A stretch of DNA of 64,000 nucleotides from Clostridium sp. 26_22 (lineage in GTDB: Bacteria; Bacillota; Clostridia; TANB77; CAG-508). Each line of letters starts with the position of its first letter. Within the stretch, counting starts at the first letter, position 1. Both the position numbers and the translations under genes were made by a program. The notes under the pieces were generated by a model, which saw nothing but the letters and a program-made list of their open reading frames with translations, was not told the DNA's origin and ran no database searches. Below are positions 43,276-52,633 of this stretch, piece after piece. The stretch lies in assembly GCA_001916005.1 (NCBI GenBank), contig MNRP01000057.1:1-64000 (forward strand), read 5' to 3'.

Positions 43276-44445
43276 TTACCCCATATAATCTCTTAGTTTT
43301 TTACTTCTACTTGGATGTCTTAATTTTCTTAGTGCTTTTGCTTCTATTTGTCTTATTCTTTCACGAGTTACGTTAAATTCTTTCCCAACTTCTTCTAGAG
43401 TTCTTGATTTTCCATCTTCTAGTCCAAATCTTAATTTTAAAACTTTTGCTTCTCTTGGTGTTAATGTGTTCATTACTTCTTCTAATTGTTCTCTTAGCAT
43501 TGTATATGATGCAGCATCATGTGGTGCTGGGCTATCTTCATCTTGTATAAAATCTCCTAAATGACTATCTTCTTCTTCACCTATTGGTGTTTCTAAAGAT
43601 ACTGGATCTTGAGCTATTTTTTGTATCTCAGTTACTTTTTCTACTGGTATTTCCATTTCTGCTGCTATTTCTTCTGGGCTTGGTTCTCTTCCTAATTGTT
43701 GTAATAAATGTCTTGATGTTCTTATTAATTTATTTATTGTTTCTACCATGTGTACTGGTATTCTTATTGTTCTTGCTTGGTCTGCAATTGCTCTTGTAAT
43801 TGCTTGTCTAATCCACCATGTTGCATATGTGCTGAATTTGAATCCTTTTGTGTAATCGAATTTTTCTACTGCTTTTATTAATCCCATATTTCCTTCTTGT
43901 ATTAAGTCTAAGAAAAGCATTCCTCTTCCAACATATTTTTTAGCAATACTTACAACTAATCTTAGGTTTGATTCTGCTAATTTTTGTTTTGCATCTTCAT
44001 CTCCCTCTAAGATTTTTTTTGCTAATTCTAATTCTTCATCATATGTTAAAAGTGGTATTCTTCCTATTTCTCTTAAATACATTCTTACTGGGTCATCTAC
44101 ACTTATTCCTTCGAAACTTGTGTCTGTTATTTCATCTAATTTTAAGTTTTCTACTTCTTTTAAATCTTCTAAGTCTGGTTCTTCTTCAAAGTCATCTGGT
44201 AATAAATCTACACCAATTTCTTCAAAGGCATCAAAAACAGAATCCATTTCTTCTGGATTTACATCATTTAATTTTGTTGCTAAATCTCCATATGTCATTT
44301 TTCCGTTTTCTTTAGCTTCTTTGATTATGCTATTTATTTTTTCTTTATCTTCACTTGATATTTTTGTTTTTTTGTTTTCTTTTGTTTTGCTTTCTACTGC
44401 TTCATTTTTTGCTATTATTTCTTTTTCTTCTTTTTTCTCTGACAT
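43276..44445 (-). CDS. rpoD: Primary sigma factor RpoD/SigA
   Basis: 389 aa. A lysine- and glutamate-rich N-terminus (region 1.1) precedes [20 protein letters not shown] (1.2). Regions 2.1-2.4 include [20 protein letters not shown] and [20 protein letters not shown]. Region 3 has [17 protein letters not shown], and region 4.2 is [20 protein letters not shown]. This is the housekeeping factor that reads the TTGACA/TATAAT promoters listed here. It lies 13 bases after dnaG, the classical arrangement. Confidence 0.97.
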   Translation of the reverse strand: MSEKKEEKEIIAKNEAVESKTKENKKTKISSEDKEKINSIIKEAKENGKMTYGDLATKLNDVNPEEMDSVFDAFEEIGVDLLPDDFEEEPDLEDLKEVENLKLDEITDTSFEGISVDDPVRMYLREIGRIPLLTYDEELELAKKILEGDEDAKQKLAESNLRLVVSIAKKYVGRGMLFLDLIQEGNMGLIKAVEKFDYTKGFKFSTYATWWIRQAITRAIADQARTIRIPVHMVETINKLIRTSRHLLQQLGREPSPEEIAAEMEIPVEKVTEIQKIAQDPVSLETPIGEEEDSHLGDFIQDEDSPAPHDAASYTMLREQLEEVMNTLTPREAKVLKLRFGLEDGKSRTLEEVGKEFNVTRERIRQIEAKALRKLRHPSRSKKLRDYMG

Positions 44446-44458
44446 TATTTATTCACCT

Positions 44459-46240
44459 CTATTTTATTTTTGCTAATCTAATAATTATATTACTTAGCTC
44501 TTTTTCTAATTCTTTTTTTTGGTCATTTTCCAAATTTTTATCTAATAAATCTAAAATTTCAAATTTCCTTGTGTTTAATTTTTCTCTTTCATATGCTTGT
44601 ACAACATCATCTATTGCTTTTTCTATGTCTGTTATTTCATAGTCTTCTGACATTATCATTGTTATTTGATTTTGTTCATCTTGTTCTAAATTATCAATTA
44701 TTGCATTTATATTACTATTTCCTTTTTCAAATTCTTCATACAGTTTTTGAGCTATTTTTTTATTTACTTCATCTTGAAAATCTTCTACTTTTATATTTTG
44801 CCTTAATATTTCAAAAATATTTAAATCTCCCATTAATAGTAATGCTATAACTGTATTTTCTCTTCTTTTTACTGCTTCAGATATAACTTTTTCTTCTCTT
44901 TTTATATGAGTTACTACTGGTTTTGGTTTTTCTAGTACCTTTTCAGTTTTCACATTTTTATATGTAAGTTTATTTACTTCTGCATATATTGCTTCTTTTG
45001 ATATATCGTATTCTTTTGCTATTTTTTCAATATAAACTTCTCTTTCGATTGTGTTGTTTACATTTGAAATTAATTTTGCAATTTCATTTAAGAATTTTAT
45101 TTTATCGTTTGTGTTTTCTAAATTTAAATCTTTCTTTAATATTTTTACTTTAAATTCTATTATTGAAAGTGCTTTATCAACTAGGTTATTAAAACGTGCA
45201 TTTCCATATTTTATTATATATTCATCTGGGTCTTTTGCACCTTCCATTTGTAGTATTCTTAAGTCACATCCCATATTTTGTAATATATCTAGTGCTCTTA
45301 ATTTTGCTTTTAATCCTGCCTCATCTGAATCAAAGCTTAATATAATTTGTTCTGAATTTTTTCTTAATAACCATCCTTGTTGCTCTGTTAGTGCTGTTCC
45401 TAGTGGTGCTACTACATTTGTTATTCCTCTTTGATGAAGAGATATAACGTCCATGTAACCTTCTACTATTAGTATTCTTTTTAAATCTCCCTTTTTTGCT
45501 ACATTTAGTCCAAATAAATTACGACCTTTACTATATACAACATTTTCTGGAGAATTTATATATTTAGGTTTTGAGTCATCTAAAACTCTACCTCCAAATG
45601 CAATTACTTTTCCTCTTGCATCACAAATTGGGAACATTAGTCTGTTTCTATATCTATCTATATATTGTCCTCTTTCATTTTTATTTACTAGTCCAGACTC
45701 TAAAATTTCCTTTTCTCCAAATCCCTGTTTTTTTAGTTCTTGATATAATTCATCAAATTTACCTGAAAAACCTATTTTGAAAGATTTTAGTGTTTCATTA
45801 CTTAACTGTCTCTTTTTTACATATTCTTGTGCTATTTTAGCTTGTGGTTTATATAAGTTTTGATGATAAAACTCTGCTGTAAATTCGTTTACTTTGTATA
45901 CTTTTGCCTTTAGTTCTTCTCTTTGTGAATCTCCATTGTCTTGTAAAGTTGGTAATTGTATGTTTGCTCTTTCTGCTAACATTTGTACTGCTTCTACGAA
46001 GTTTATTCCTTCTATTTGAGTTATAAAAGAAAAAACATTTCCTCCTACACCACATCCAAAGCAATGGAAAATTTGTTTATCTGGTGAAACTGAAAAAGAA
46101 GGAGACTTTTCGTTATGAAATGGACATAGTCCAAAGAAATTTCTTCCGCTTCTTTTTAAATGCACATATTGTGATATAACATCAACTATATCATTTGATT
46201 GTCTAACATCATTTATAACTTCATCACTATATCTTGCCAT
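44459..46240 (-). CDS. dnaG: DNA primase
   Basis: 593 aa. The zinc-binding domain (CPFHNEKSPSFSVSPDKQIF and HCFGCGVGGN) is at residues 40-65. The RNA polymerase core includes NRLMFPICDARGKVIAFGGR; the TOPRIM domain has ILIVEGYMDVISLHQRGITN and IILSFDSDEAGLKAKLRAL. A helical C-terminal domain for DnaB contact follows. Complete length. First gene of dnaG-rpoD-mscS. Confidence 0.97.
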   Translation of the reverse strand: MARYSDEVINDVRQSNDIVDVISQYVHLKRSGRNFFGLCPFHNEKSPSFSVSPDKQIFHCFGCGVGGNVFSFITQIEGINFVEAVQMLAERANIQLPTLQDNGDSQREELKAKVYKVNEFTAEFYHQNLYKPQAKIAQEYVKKRQLSNETLKSFKIGFSGKFDELYQELKKQGFGEKEILESGLVNKNERGQYIDRYRNRLMFPICDARGKVIAFGGRVLDDSKPKYINSPENVVYSKGRNLFGLNVAKKGDLKRILIVEGYMDVISLHQRGITNVVAPLGTALTEQQGWLLRKNSEQIILSFDSDEAGLKAKLRALDILQNMGCDLRILQMEGAKDPDEYIIKYGNARFNNLVDKALSIIEFKVKILKKDLNLENTNDKIKFLNEIAKLISNVNNTIEREVYIEKIAKEYDISKEAIYAEVNKLTYKNVKTEKVLEKPKPVVTHIKREEKVISEAVKRRENTVIALLLMGDLNIFEILRQNIKVEDFQDEVNKKIAQKLYEEFEKGNSNINAIIDNLEQDEQNQITMIMSEDYEITDIEKAIDDVVQAYEREKLNTRKFEILDLLDKNLENDQKKELEKELSNIIIRLAKIK

Positions 46241-46327
46241 TTTTCCTCTCTTTCCTTCAAATAAACATACTTAAATATAATATTCGACGAATTTTACATA
46301 AATCCTTCTCATTTTTTAAAATTCATA

Positions 46328-46371
46328 AAATAAATCATATATTAGATTCTTTCTAAATACATGATTTATTC
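46328..46371 (-). terminator. Possible terminator of the (p)ppGpp synthetase gene
   Basis: AATAAATCAT (46330-46339) pairs with ATGATTTATT (46361-46370) downstream of the 46385 stop. The T-run is short. Confidence 0.4.
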
Positions 46372-46384
46372 TTATTTTGTTTTT

Positions 46385-47041
46385 TCAACTATTTAATAAC
46401 AACATTTTATTATCTAATTTATTAACTATTTTTGCACATTGAACAAGTTCCTTAGAAACATTTTTACTAACATCTTTATTATTTTTATATTTCATTTTAT
46501 GTTCCAAACTCGCCCAAAAATCCATTGCCATTGTTCTTATTTGTACCTCTACTTTTACATAAACTGAATTTTTGGATAATGTTACTGGAACTTCTAAAAT
46601 CATATGATAACTTGAATAACCACTTTTCTTTGGATTTGTTATATAATCTTTTTCTTTTAAAATTTTTATTCCTGGTAAATTAGTAATTAATTTTCTAATC
46701 GTATATATATCTTTTTTTAATGGGCATATTACTCTTACACCTGCTATATCATTTATATTTTCTATCATTTTACTATATGTAAAATCAATTCCTTTTTTAG
46801 TCATTTTTTTAGATATACTTTCTTTGCTCTTTATTCTTTCGTTTATATGGTCAATCAAATCATAGTTGTAAAACATTTTATATTCTTCTTTTAATATCTC
46901 TAATTTGTGTTTTATTTCTTTTATTGCAATTCCATATATGAATTCTATCTTTTCATAATTTTTACTATTGAATTCTATTTTTTCATTATTAACTAAAAAA
47001 TTATTAATTTTTTCAATTTCTTTAGTTTTCGTCATAGGCAT
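46385..47041 (-). CDS. Small alarmone synthetase (RelA/SpoT-domain)
   Basis: 218 aa, synthetase domain only. MIENINDIAGVRVICPLKKD is the start of the catalytic motif, YITNPKKSGYSSYHMILEVP the substrate loop, and KVEVQIRTMAMDFWASLEHK the end. No HD hydrolase, TGS or ACT domain: a YjbM/RelP-type enzyme that makes (p)ppGpp. The ATG follows AAGGAG. It is between the M23 peptidase gene and dnaG. Confidence 0.9.
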   Translation of the reverse strand: MPMTKTKEIEKINNFLVNNEKIEFNSKNYEKIEFIYGIAIKEIKHKLEILKEEYKMFYNYDLIDHINERIKSKESISKKMTKKGIDFTYSKMIENINDIAGVRVICPLKKDIYTIRKLITNLPGIKILKEKDYITNPKKSGYSSYHMILEVPVTLSKNSVYVKVEVQIRTMAMDFWASLEHKMKYKNNKDVSKNVSKELVQCAKIVNKLDNKMLLLNS

Positions 47042-47129
47042 TTATCTCCTTATTTTTTTCTTATTTATTATATGCTATATTCTATTTTTTTATTGTTATC
47101 AAATGTTAATTTATTTGTGTTTTTTGTGT

Positions 47130-47165
47130 GAAAAAAGACATATTTTTGCAAATACGTCTTTTTTA
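47130..47165 (-). terminator. Terminator of the M23 peptidase gene
   Basis: On the minus strand AAAAGACGTATTTG..AATATGTCTTTTTT forms a hairpin overlapping the stop codon with a T-run. Confidence 0.65.
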
Positions 47166-48131
47166 GTTATTATATATATATTTTTGTGGATTAACATGTT
47201 GACCATTTATTCTAATTTCTAAATGTAAATGTGGTCCTGTAGAATTTCCTGTACTTCCAACTGCTGCAATTACATCTCCTGCTTTTACTTCATCACCAGC
47301 TTTTACATACATTTTACTTGTATGTGCATACCAACTTTCTACTCCATTTCCATGTTCTACTTTTACTAAATAACCATATGAACCTGTGTATTGAGCTGAT
47401 GTTACAGTTCCATCTGCAATTACTTTTATTGGTGTCCCTGTACTTGCTGCAATATCAAGACCCGTATGTGTTGATGATCTTATTCTACTACTTACTCCAT
47501 ATCTTGATGATATAGTTCCTGTGATTGGTAATGTTGCAATTTCAATACCATCTATATTGGCTATTTCTTCTGATTTATCAGTTGTTTGCGTTTTCTCTGC
47601 TACATTATTTTTAGCAACTTCTAATTCATGTGTATTAATTTCTTCTACATTTTCAGTAATTATTTGAGTTATTGTTATATCTTGTAATTTTAGTTGCTCT
47701 TTTATTGTTTCTGCATCTTCTTTAGAATTTACAGATTCAATAACTTCTCCATTAAGCTCTAAATTATAATATTCGTATTCAATTTTTACGTTATTTTGCA
47801 AAGCTACTATAATTTCACTTTCATTTGTTTCTTTGTTTTTTTCAACTAATTTATATTCATATTCTGGAGTTTCTGTAATTTCTACTGTATTGATATTTTT
47901 TCCTTTATATTTTTTTATGTTTTCCTCAATATCTTTTTCTAAATTTTCTTTACTATTAGTATAACCTATTACTTCTCCATCTATTTTAACTTCATATATA
48001 GGTTTATATTTTATTAATACTATTGCTATAATAATCCCTAATGCAAATAAAGTTACATTGAAAAATCTTAAAAATTCTTTTGTGTAAAATTTAAGTTTTC
48101 TGTTTAAAATAAAATTCACTCTCCTTCTCAT
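47163..48131 (-). CDS. Membrane-anchored M23 peptidase
   Basis: 322 aa. A basic N-terminus, one membrane segment (about 25-43, VTLFALGIIIAIVLIKY), then about 150 residues of repeated beta/alpha blocks (KIDGEVIGYTNSKENLEKDI and LELNGEVIESVNSKEDAETI are alike). The C-terminal lysostaphin-like domain has SSTHTGLDIA (zinc H and D) and GPHLHLEIRING (catalytic HxH). It could process vegetative wall or, like SpoIIQ, act in the forespore; SpoIIQ-type degenerate sites are not present, so the enzyme should be active. Divergent from the hydrolase gene at 48383. Confidence 0.88.
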   Translation of the reverse strand: MRRRVNFILNRKLKFYTKEFLRFFNVTLFALGIIIAIVLIKYKPIYEVKIDGEVIGYTNSKENLEKDIEENIKKYKGKNINTVEITETPEYEYKLVEKNKETNESEIIVALQNNVKIEYEYYNLELNGEVIESVNSKEDAETIKEQLKLQDITITQIITENVEEINTHELEVAKNNVAEKTQTTDKSEEIANIDGIEIATLPITGTISSRYGVSSRIRSSTHTGLDIAASTGTPIKVIADGTVTSAQYTGSYGYLVKVEHGNGVESWYAHTSKMYVKAGDEVKAGDVIAAVGSTGNSTGPHLHLEIRINGQHVNPQKYIYNN

Positions 48132-48326
48132 TTTTTCAATGCGATAAATATTATTATACTATATATTTTGGTTTTTTTCAAATTATGTATACTCTATTTA
48201 GGCAATTTTTTCTTTTTTCTCTCAAATTATTTTTATATTTTTCTTATTTTGTTTAAAATTGCTCATTTTTCCTTTTTTTCCCTTTAAATTTCTTGTTTTT
48301 TCTAATCTTGACATATGTATACTTTT

Positions 48327-48355
48327 CACAATTTACTGGATTTTTTCATATTATA
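48327..48355 (+). promoter_or_regulatory. Candidate sigma-K type promoter of the hydrolase gene
   Basis: CACA (48327-48330), a 16-base spacer and CATATTATA (48347-48355) match mACm-N16-CATAnnnTA, the same layout as before cwlJ. The rest of the 250-bp gap 48132-48382 is AT-rich with nothing else I can support. Confidence 0.5.
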
Positions 48356-48382
48356 GAATAAAATTGTAAGGAGGTTTTATCT

Positions 48383-49063
48383 TTGGCAAAGATATTAGTT
48401 TTTAATAATGATACTGATAGAATGGAGACTTATTATAGAGGTGAGTCTGAACCAATGCCTTATAATACTAATGGAACTTTAAGAGTTCGAGAATTTAGAG
48501 GTTCTAGTAAAAGTAATATTTTGTGGACTACAAAAAGAACTATGCAATCTTGGAATAGTCAAAGATATGTTTTTGGTTCTCCTATTCCTGTTGTTTTTGG
48601 TTTTAAAAGACCTTATGAAGGCGGACATGGAAATCAAAGTCAGCATTATGCTGGTACAGCTTTCGATGTTGGTCAAACTTTAAGTTCTACTCAAAGAACC
48701 AGATTATATAATAGTGCTGTGAATTCAGGCATTTGGTATTATGTTGAACCAATTTCCCTGACTCCAACCTGGGTGCATTTTGATAAAAGATTTGGAAAAC
48801 CAGCTTGTTCCACTGGTGGATTTCCTCAACTTAAAAGAGGTAGTTTGAGTAATTATGTTTGTATAGCACAAGATGATTTGAATACTCTTGGATTTAGAAC
48901 AAATGGATTAGATGGTATTTTTGGTGCTGGAACTCAAAATGCCGTAATTGCATATCAAAAATCAAAAGGATTATCTGCTGATGGAATTGTTGGATGCAAT
49001 ACTTGGCGTTCTCTACAAGAAGATGTTGTAGGAACTGGTGCTACTAGTACAACTATAAATTAA
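48383..49063 (+). CDS. M15-like peptidase with peptidoglycan-binding domain, probable spore enzyme
   Basis: 226 aa, no signal peptide. The first domain has VRVREFRGSS-like LRVREFRGSSKSNILWTTKR, VVFGFKRPYEGGHGNQSQHY, GTAFDVGQ and TWVHFDKRFG: the H...D and H zinc ligands of Peptidase_M15A-type enzymes. The C-terminal PG_binding_1 domain has CIAQDDLNTLGFRTNGLDGI and TQNAVIAYQKSKGLSADGIV. The start is TTG, 8 bases after AAGGAGG. The sigma-K-like promoter and the lack of export signal suggest a mother-cell protein acting on the spore cortex or coat. Confidence 0.75.
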   Translation: MAKILVFNNDTDRMETYYRGESEPMPYNTNGTLRVREFRGSSKSNILWTTKRTMQSWNSQRYVFGSPIPVVFGFKRPYEGGHGNQSQHYAGTAFDVGQTLSSTQRTRLYNSAVNSGIWYYVEPISLTPTWVHFDKRFGKPACSTGGFPQLKRGSLSNYVCIAQDDLNTLGFRTNGLDGIFGAGTQNAVIAYQKSKGLSADGIVGCNTWRSLQEDVVGTGATSTTIN

Positions 49064-49097
49064 AAACAATGGTAAATTTAATCTACCATTGTTTTTT
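49062..49097. terminator. Bidirectional terminator (hydrolase gene / XRE gene)
   Basis: AAAACAATGGTA pairs with TACCATTGTTTTTT around a 9-base loop. Confidence 0.8.
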
Positions 49098-49101
49098 ATA
49101 A

Positions 49102-49443
49102 TTATTCTTCTTCATCTGTTTCTGTTTCAGCAATTGTTTTTGCTACGTTATAAATTAATTTTTGTTTTGCTGGTGAAACACTTTTTATTAAATCTGTAAA
49201 TTCTTTATCTAAGTAATTTTGTGAACTACTTGATGCACCATTTAAAAGGTAACCTTCTGTTACATCTAATAAACCACATAATTGGTTTAATCTTTTTAAA
49301 TTTATATGAGAATTTCCTCTTTCTACTCTACTTAAAAAAGCTACAGAAATATCAATTTGGTCTGCTAAATCTTCTTGTGTCATATTTTTTGCAAGTCTAG
49401 CTTGTTTAATTCTAGAACCTATAACACTATAGTCTAAAGCCAC
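49102..49443 (-). CDS. XRE-family transcriptional regulator
   Basis: 113 aa. HTH domain: IGSRIKQARLAKNMTQEDLA, then DQIDISVAFLSRVERGNSHI and NLKRLNQLCGLLDVTEGYLL. A short C-terminal helix follows (FTDLIKSVSPAKQKLIYNVA) with an acidic end. The GTG at 49443 is chosen because AAGGTGAT precedes it; the GTG at 49452 overlaps the SD. It lies between the hydrolase and sortase genes; target unknown. Confidence 0.85.
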   Translation of the reverse strand: MALDYSVIGSRIKQARLAKNMTQEDLADQIDISVAFLSRVERGNSHINLKRLNQLCGLLDVTEGYLLNGASSSSQNYLDKEFTDLIKSVSPAKQKLIYNVAKTIAETETDEEE

Positions 49444-49555
49444 TATAATCACCTTCCTATCTTTTTTATATAATATATCATTTAACTTATAAGTTTTGAA
49501 GATACTATTTGTTAAAAATAAACTAATATGTTATATTATATACTTTTTATAATAA

Positions 49556-49606
49556 AAAAACAAAACTATAGCAATATTATTTTATATAAGCTAATAGTTT
49601 TGCTTT
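49556..49606 (-). terminator. Terminator of the sortase gene
   Basis: On the minus strand CAAAACTATTAGC pairs with GCTATAGTTTTG, followed by seven T. Confidence 0.7.
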
Positions 49607-49611
49607 ATTAA

Positions 49612-50397
49612 TTATTTTACTTCTTTACATTTTACAACTACTCTTAATTTACTGTCATTTGTACAAGTAATTAATGTCAATTCTTTCTTTCCTCCTGTCA
49701 TTTGTGTTGTACAACTTGTATCGTTTGGATCTACTGTATATACATCATATACTTTATATGTTAATGTTCTTTTTGATAAATCTGTTAATTGAATTTCATC
49801 TCCAACTACCAAACTTGGAACTTTACTAAAGAATTTTTCATTTCTATAATTGTGTCCTACAATACAGAAGTTTCCTATTTCATTTGGATTTCCACCATGA
49901 TATTTAACTGGTGATATTTTCAATAAATCTTCTGTTTCTTCTAAAGAACCTGTCTCTCCTTGTACAACAGAATAATTCAATTTTATTTTTGGAATACTTA
50001 TTTTTGCAACTGTTGTATATGTACTACCTTTAGCAGTTGTCTTTTTTTCTGCTTGCACACTTGGCGCTGTTGATACTGTTGTTGTATTATTTGTTGTTTC
50101 TGTTTCAACTACGTCTTCACCATTATCTTCTGCATCATCTAAAACTACTAACAAGATATTATCTTTTGCTATTGTTGTGTCTGTTTGTGCATCTTGTGAT
50201 AATAGTTGGTTCATATCTTCTAATATTTGCTGTGATGTTTCTTCGCTTTTATTTCTATCATATTCTGCATAAATATATAAAGATGTTAGAATGCATACTA
50301 GAAATATAGATATTAAGAAATCAAATTTATACATTTTCTTTTTTCTTTTTAATTCTGGTGTTATATATAGTTTTTTTGTAACTAATATTTGATTCAT
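49612..50397 (-). CDS. Sortase
   Basis: 261 aa. One N-terminal membrane segment (about 26-44, FLISIFLVCILTSLYIYAE), a Thr/Asp-rich spacer (residues 60-120), and a sortase domain: AKISIPKIKLNYSVVQGETG, FCIVGHNYRNEKFFSKVPSL (catalytic His) and ELTLITCTNDSKLRVVVKCK (TLxTC cysteine and arginine). The catalytic set is complete. Class D- or E-like by shape; the substrates are not in the window (no LPxTG proteins seen). Single gene. Confidence 0.88.
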   Translation of the reverse strand: MNQILVTKKLYITPELKRKKKMYKFDFLISIFLVCILTSLYIYAEYDRNKSEETSQQILEDMNQLLSQDAQTDTTIAKDNILLVVLDDAEDNGEDVVETETTNNTTTVSTAPSVQAEKKTTAKGSTYTTVAKISIPKIKLNYSVVQGETGSLEETEDLLKISPVKYHGGNPNEIGNFCIVGHNYRNEKFFSKVPSLVVGDEIQLTDLSKRTLTYKVYDVYTVDPNDTSCTTQMTGGKKELTLITCTNDSKLRVVVKCKEVK

Positions 50398-50477
50398 GCT
50401 AACCTCCTTATATTTTTTATAACAATTTTATTATAACATATTTATTGTTTATTTCAAATACTTATTACAAATATTTT

Positions 50478-51332
50478 TTATATGTTATTAGAAATTTCAG
50501 CAAAATTTTCTAATGTTAATTCTTCTGGTCTTACATTTTCATTTAAGTTTAATTTTTTTAATATCTCTGCTCCCTGTGTTTTGTTTTCTATCATCTTTGT
50601 ATTTACTAATGAATTTAATAATGTTTTTCTTCTTTGTGTAAATGCATTTTTTATTGTTTTAAACATTTTTTCTTTACTTTCTGGTTTCACAGGCGGTTCT
50701 TTTCTTATATTTAATTTTATTACTTTTGATGTAACTTCTGGTGCTGGTATAAATGAGTCTTTTGGGACTTCTAATATTGCTTCTGTTTCAGCATAATAGT
50801 ATACAGAGTATGTTATTGCTCCTGTATTTTTCTTTCCTGGTATTGCAATTATTCTATCTGCAACTTCTTTTTGTATCATAACTGTTATGCTTTCTAAGTC
50901 TAATTCTTCTTCTAGTAATTTCATTATGATTGGTGTAGTTATATAATATGGTAAATTTGCAACTATTTTTGCTTGTTTTAGATTTTCTTTTTCTTTTTGT
51001 TCTTTTATTAATGTATGTAAATCTACTTTTAATACATCTTCATTTAGTATTTCTAAATTTTTGTATAATGCAAATCTATCATTTAATATTTTTAGCATTT
51101 TTGTATCTAATTCTATACAAACTACTTTTCCTGCTTTTTCTAATAATTCTTTTGTCAATGTACCTAATCCAGGTCCTATTTCTATAACTAAATCTTCTTT
51201 TGTTATATTACTACATTCAACTATACTGCTAACTACATTTTCATTTATTAAGAAATTTTGTCCTAGACTTTTGTTGGCTCTTATGTTGTATTTGTTAATT
51301 ATAAATCTTGTTTCTTCTAAAATATTATTCAT
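50478..51332 (-). CDS. rsmA: 16S rRNA dimethyladenosine transferase
   Basis: 284 aa, KsgA. NKSLGQNFLINENVVSSIVE opens; DLVIEIGPGLGTLTKELLEK is the SAM motif; ILNEDVLKVDL holds the acidic SAM contact; ANLPYYITTPIIMKLLEE is the catalytic NLPY. The C-terminal helical domain contains NAFTQRRKTLLNSL. Dimethylates two adjacent adenines in helix 45 of 16S rRNA. Single gene here. Confidence 0.96.
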   Translation of the reverse strand: MNNILEETRFIINKYNIRANKSLGQNFLINENVVSSIVECSNITKEDLVIEIGPGLGTLTKELLEKAGKVVCIELDTKMLKILNDRFALYKNLEILNEDVLKVDLHTLIKEQKEKENLKQAKIVANLPYYITTPIIMKLLEEELDLESITVMIQKEVADRIIAIPGKKNTGAITYSVYYYAETEAILEVPKDSFIPAPEVTSKVIKLNIRKEPPVKPESKEKMFKTIKNAFTQRRKTLLNSLVNTKMIENKTQGAEILKKLNLNENVRPEELTLENFAEISNNI

Positions 51333-51387
51333 ACTCTCTCCTTCTAATATTTATTATTATACTAGAATTTGTTGAATATTTCAAGTT

Positions 51388-51762
51388 TTATACTTCAACC
51401 ACTTCAATATTTTTTATATGATTAAGCCAATCTTTTTTTCCTTTTATTATTATTTCAATAACATCAAATCTAATAAATTGATTGTTATTTTTGTTTTTAT
51501 ATAAATAGTATCTTGCAGTTTTATACATATGTTTTCTTTTATTTATAGTTACTGCATCTTTGGGTCTTCCATATTTTGAATTTGTCCTAGTTTTTACTTC
51601 TATAAAAACTATTTCTCTTGTATCTTTTTCTTCTGCTATTATATCTATTTCACCTTGTTTTGAATAAAAATTTTTTTCGATAATTGTATATTTATTTTTT
51701 ATTAAATATTTTTCTGCTATTTTTTCTCCTAATTTTCCTAAATTGTAATTGTATTTTTCCAT
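51388..51762 (-). CDS. yraN: YraN/UPF0102 endonuclease-like protein
   Basis: 124 aa. YNLGKLGEKIAEKYLIKNKY, then KNFYSKQGEIDIIAEEKDTR and IVFIEVKTRTNSKYGRPKDA make the PD-(D/E)xK-like core (E, D, ExK). The family is a predicted Holliday-junction-type nuclease; activity is not certain. It starts one base after dprA and ends the yifB-dprA-yraN operon. Confidence 0.92.
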   Translation of the reverse strand: MEKYNYNLGKLGEKIAEKYLIKNKYTIIEKNFYSKQGEIDIIAEEKDTREIVFIEVKTRTNSKYGRPKDAVTINKRKHMYKTARYYLYKNKNNNQFIRFDVIEIIIKGKKDWLNHIKNIEVVEV

Positions 51763-51763
51763 T

Positions 51764-52633
51764 TCACACCCTCTTTCGATAATTTTGACCTGGCAAGGCT
51801 TCTATTTTTTCTTCCAGCTCTAACATCATTAATTTGTAACTAATATCTTGAATTGGAATATTAGATTTTTTTATTATTTCGTTTATGTGTATACTTCCAT
51901 TGGTTGGTATTAATTTATATATTTCCATATATTCTTCTTTTATATTTGTATTAGTAATTTTCTTTTTTGTAGTTTTTGTTTTTTTCAATTTTAAATATTT
52001 ATAATTTTCTATAATATCATTTACACTTGTAACTAAAATTGCTCCTTCTTTTATCAAATTATTTGGTGTAATACCTTTAGGATTTTCTAAACTTGATGGT
52101 ATACAAAACACTAATTTTTCTTGTTCTCTTGTTAGTCTTGCTGTTACACTTGTTCCACTTCTTTTTCCACCTTCAACTACTAATGTTCCTAAAGCTAATC
52201 CACTTACAATTCTATTTCTTTCTAAAAATTTATTTGAAGTTGCTTTTTCATTTTCTTGATATTCTGTAATTATTAAACCATTATTTTCTAATATCTGATT
52301 GTATAGTTTTTGATTTTCTTTTGGATAAATATTAGAATGTCCACTTGGTATTACAGCAATAGTATTTCCATTTGCTTCAAGTGTACTAATATGAGCATAT
52401 GAGTCAATTCCAAGTGCCATTCCACTTATTATCGTGATACCGAATTCTGCTAATTCCTTTGCAAATTTTTTTGCCATTTTTTCTCCATATTGTGTGCAAT
52501 TTCTCGCTCCCACTATTGCAATACCTGGTGTTTTTAATAGTTTAATATTTCCTTTTAAATATAATCGTTTGGGTGGATTTTTAATTTGCTTTAAACTTTC
52601 TGGGTATTCTTTATCTTCTATTGTAATTTTCAT
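51764..52633 (-). CDS. dprA: DNA-processing protein DprA
   Basis: 289 aa. It begins at the Rossmann part: YPESLKQIKNPPKRLYLKGN, IAIVGARNCTQYGEKMAKKF, then IISGMALGIDSYAHISTLEA and GNTIAVIPSGHSNIYPKENQ. The C-terminal winged helix (EYMEIYKLIPTNGSIHINEI) is present. It lacks the N-terminal SAM-like domain of about 70 residues seen in longer homologues. Loads RecA on incoming single-stranded DNA in competent bacteria, but is widely kept without competence. Overlaps yifB by one base. Confidence 0.94.
   Translation of the reverse strand: MKITIEDKEYPESLKQIKNPPKRLYLKGNIKLLKTPGIAIVGARNCTQYGEKMAKKFAKELAEFGITIISGMALGIDSYAHISTLEANGNTIAVIPSGHSNIYPKENQKLYNQILENNGLIITEYQENEKATSNKFLERNRIVSGLALGTLVVEGGKRSGTSVTARLTREQEKLVFCIPSSLENPKGITPNNLIKEGAILVTSVNDIIENYKYLKLKKTKTTKKKITNTNIKEEYMEIYKLIPTNGSIHINEIIKKSNIPIQDISYKLMMLELEEKIEALPGQNYRKRV

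Noticed and set aside
47163..48131. M23 peptidase as SpoIIQ
   Set aside because: The zinc ligands are present and the spoIIIA operon is not near; a general membrane M23 label is safer.
49612..50397. Sortase linked to the pilin-like proteins
   Set aside because: Neither pilin has an LPxTG-type signal; they are prepilin-type, and the genes are not adjacent.
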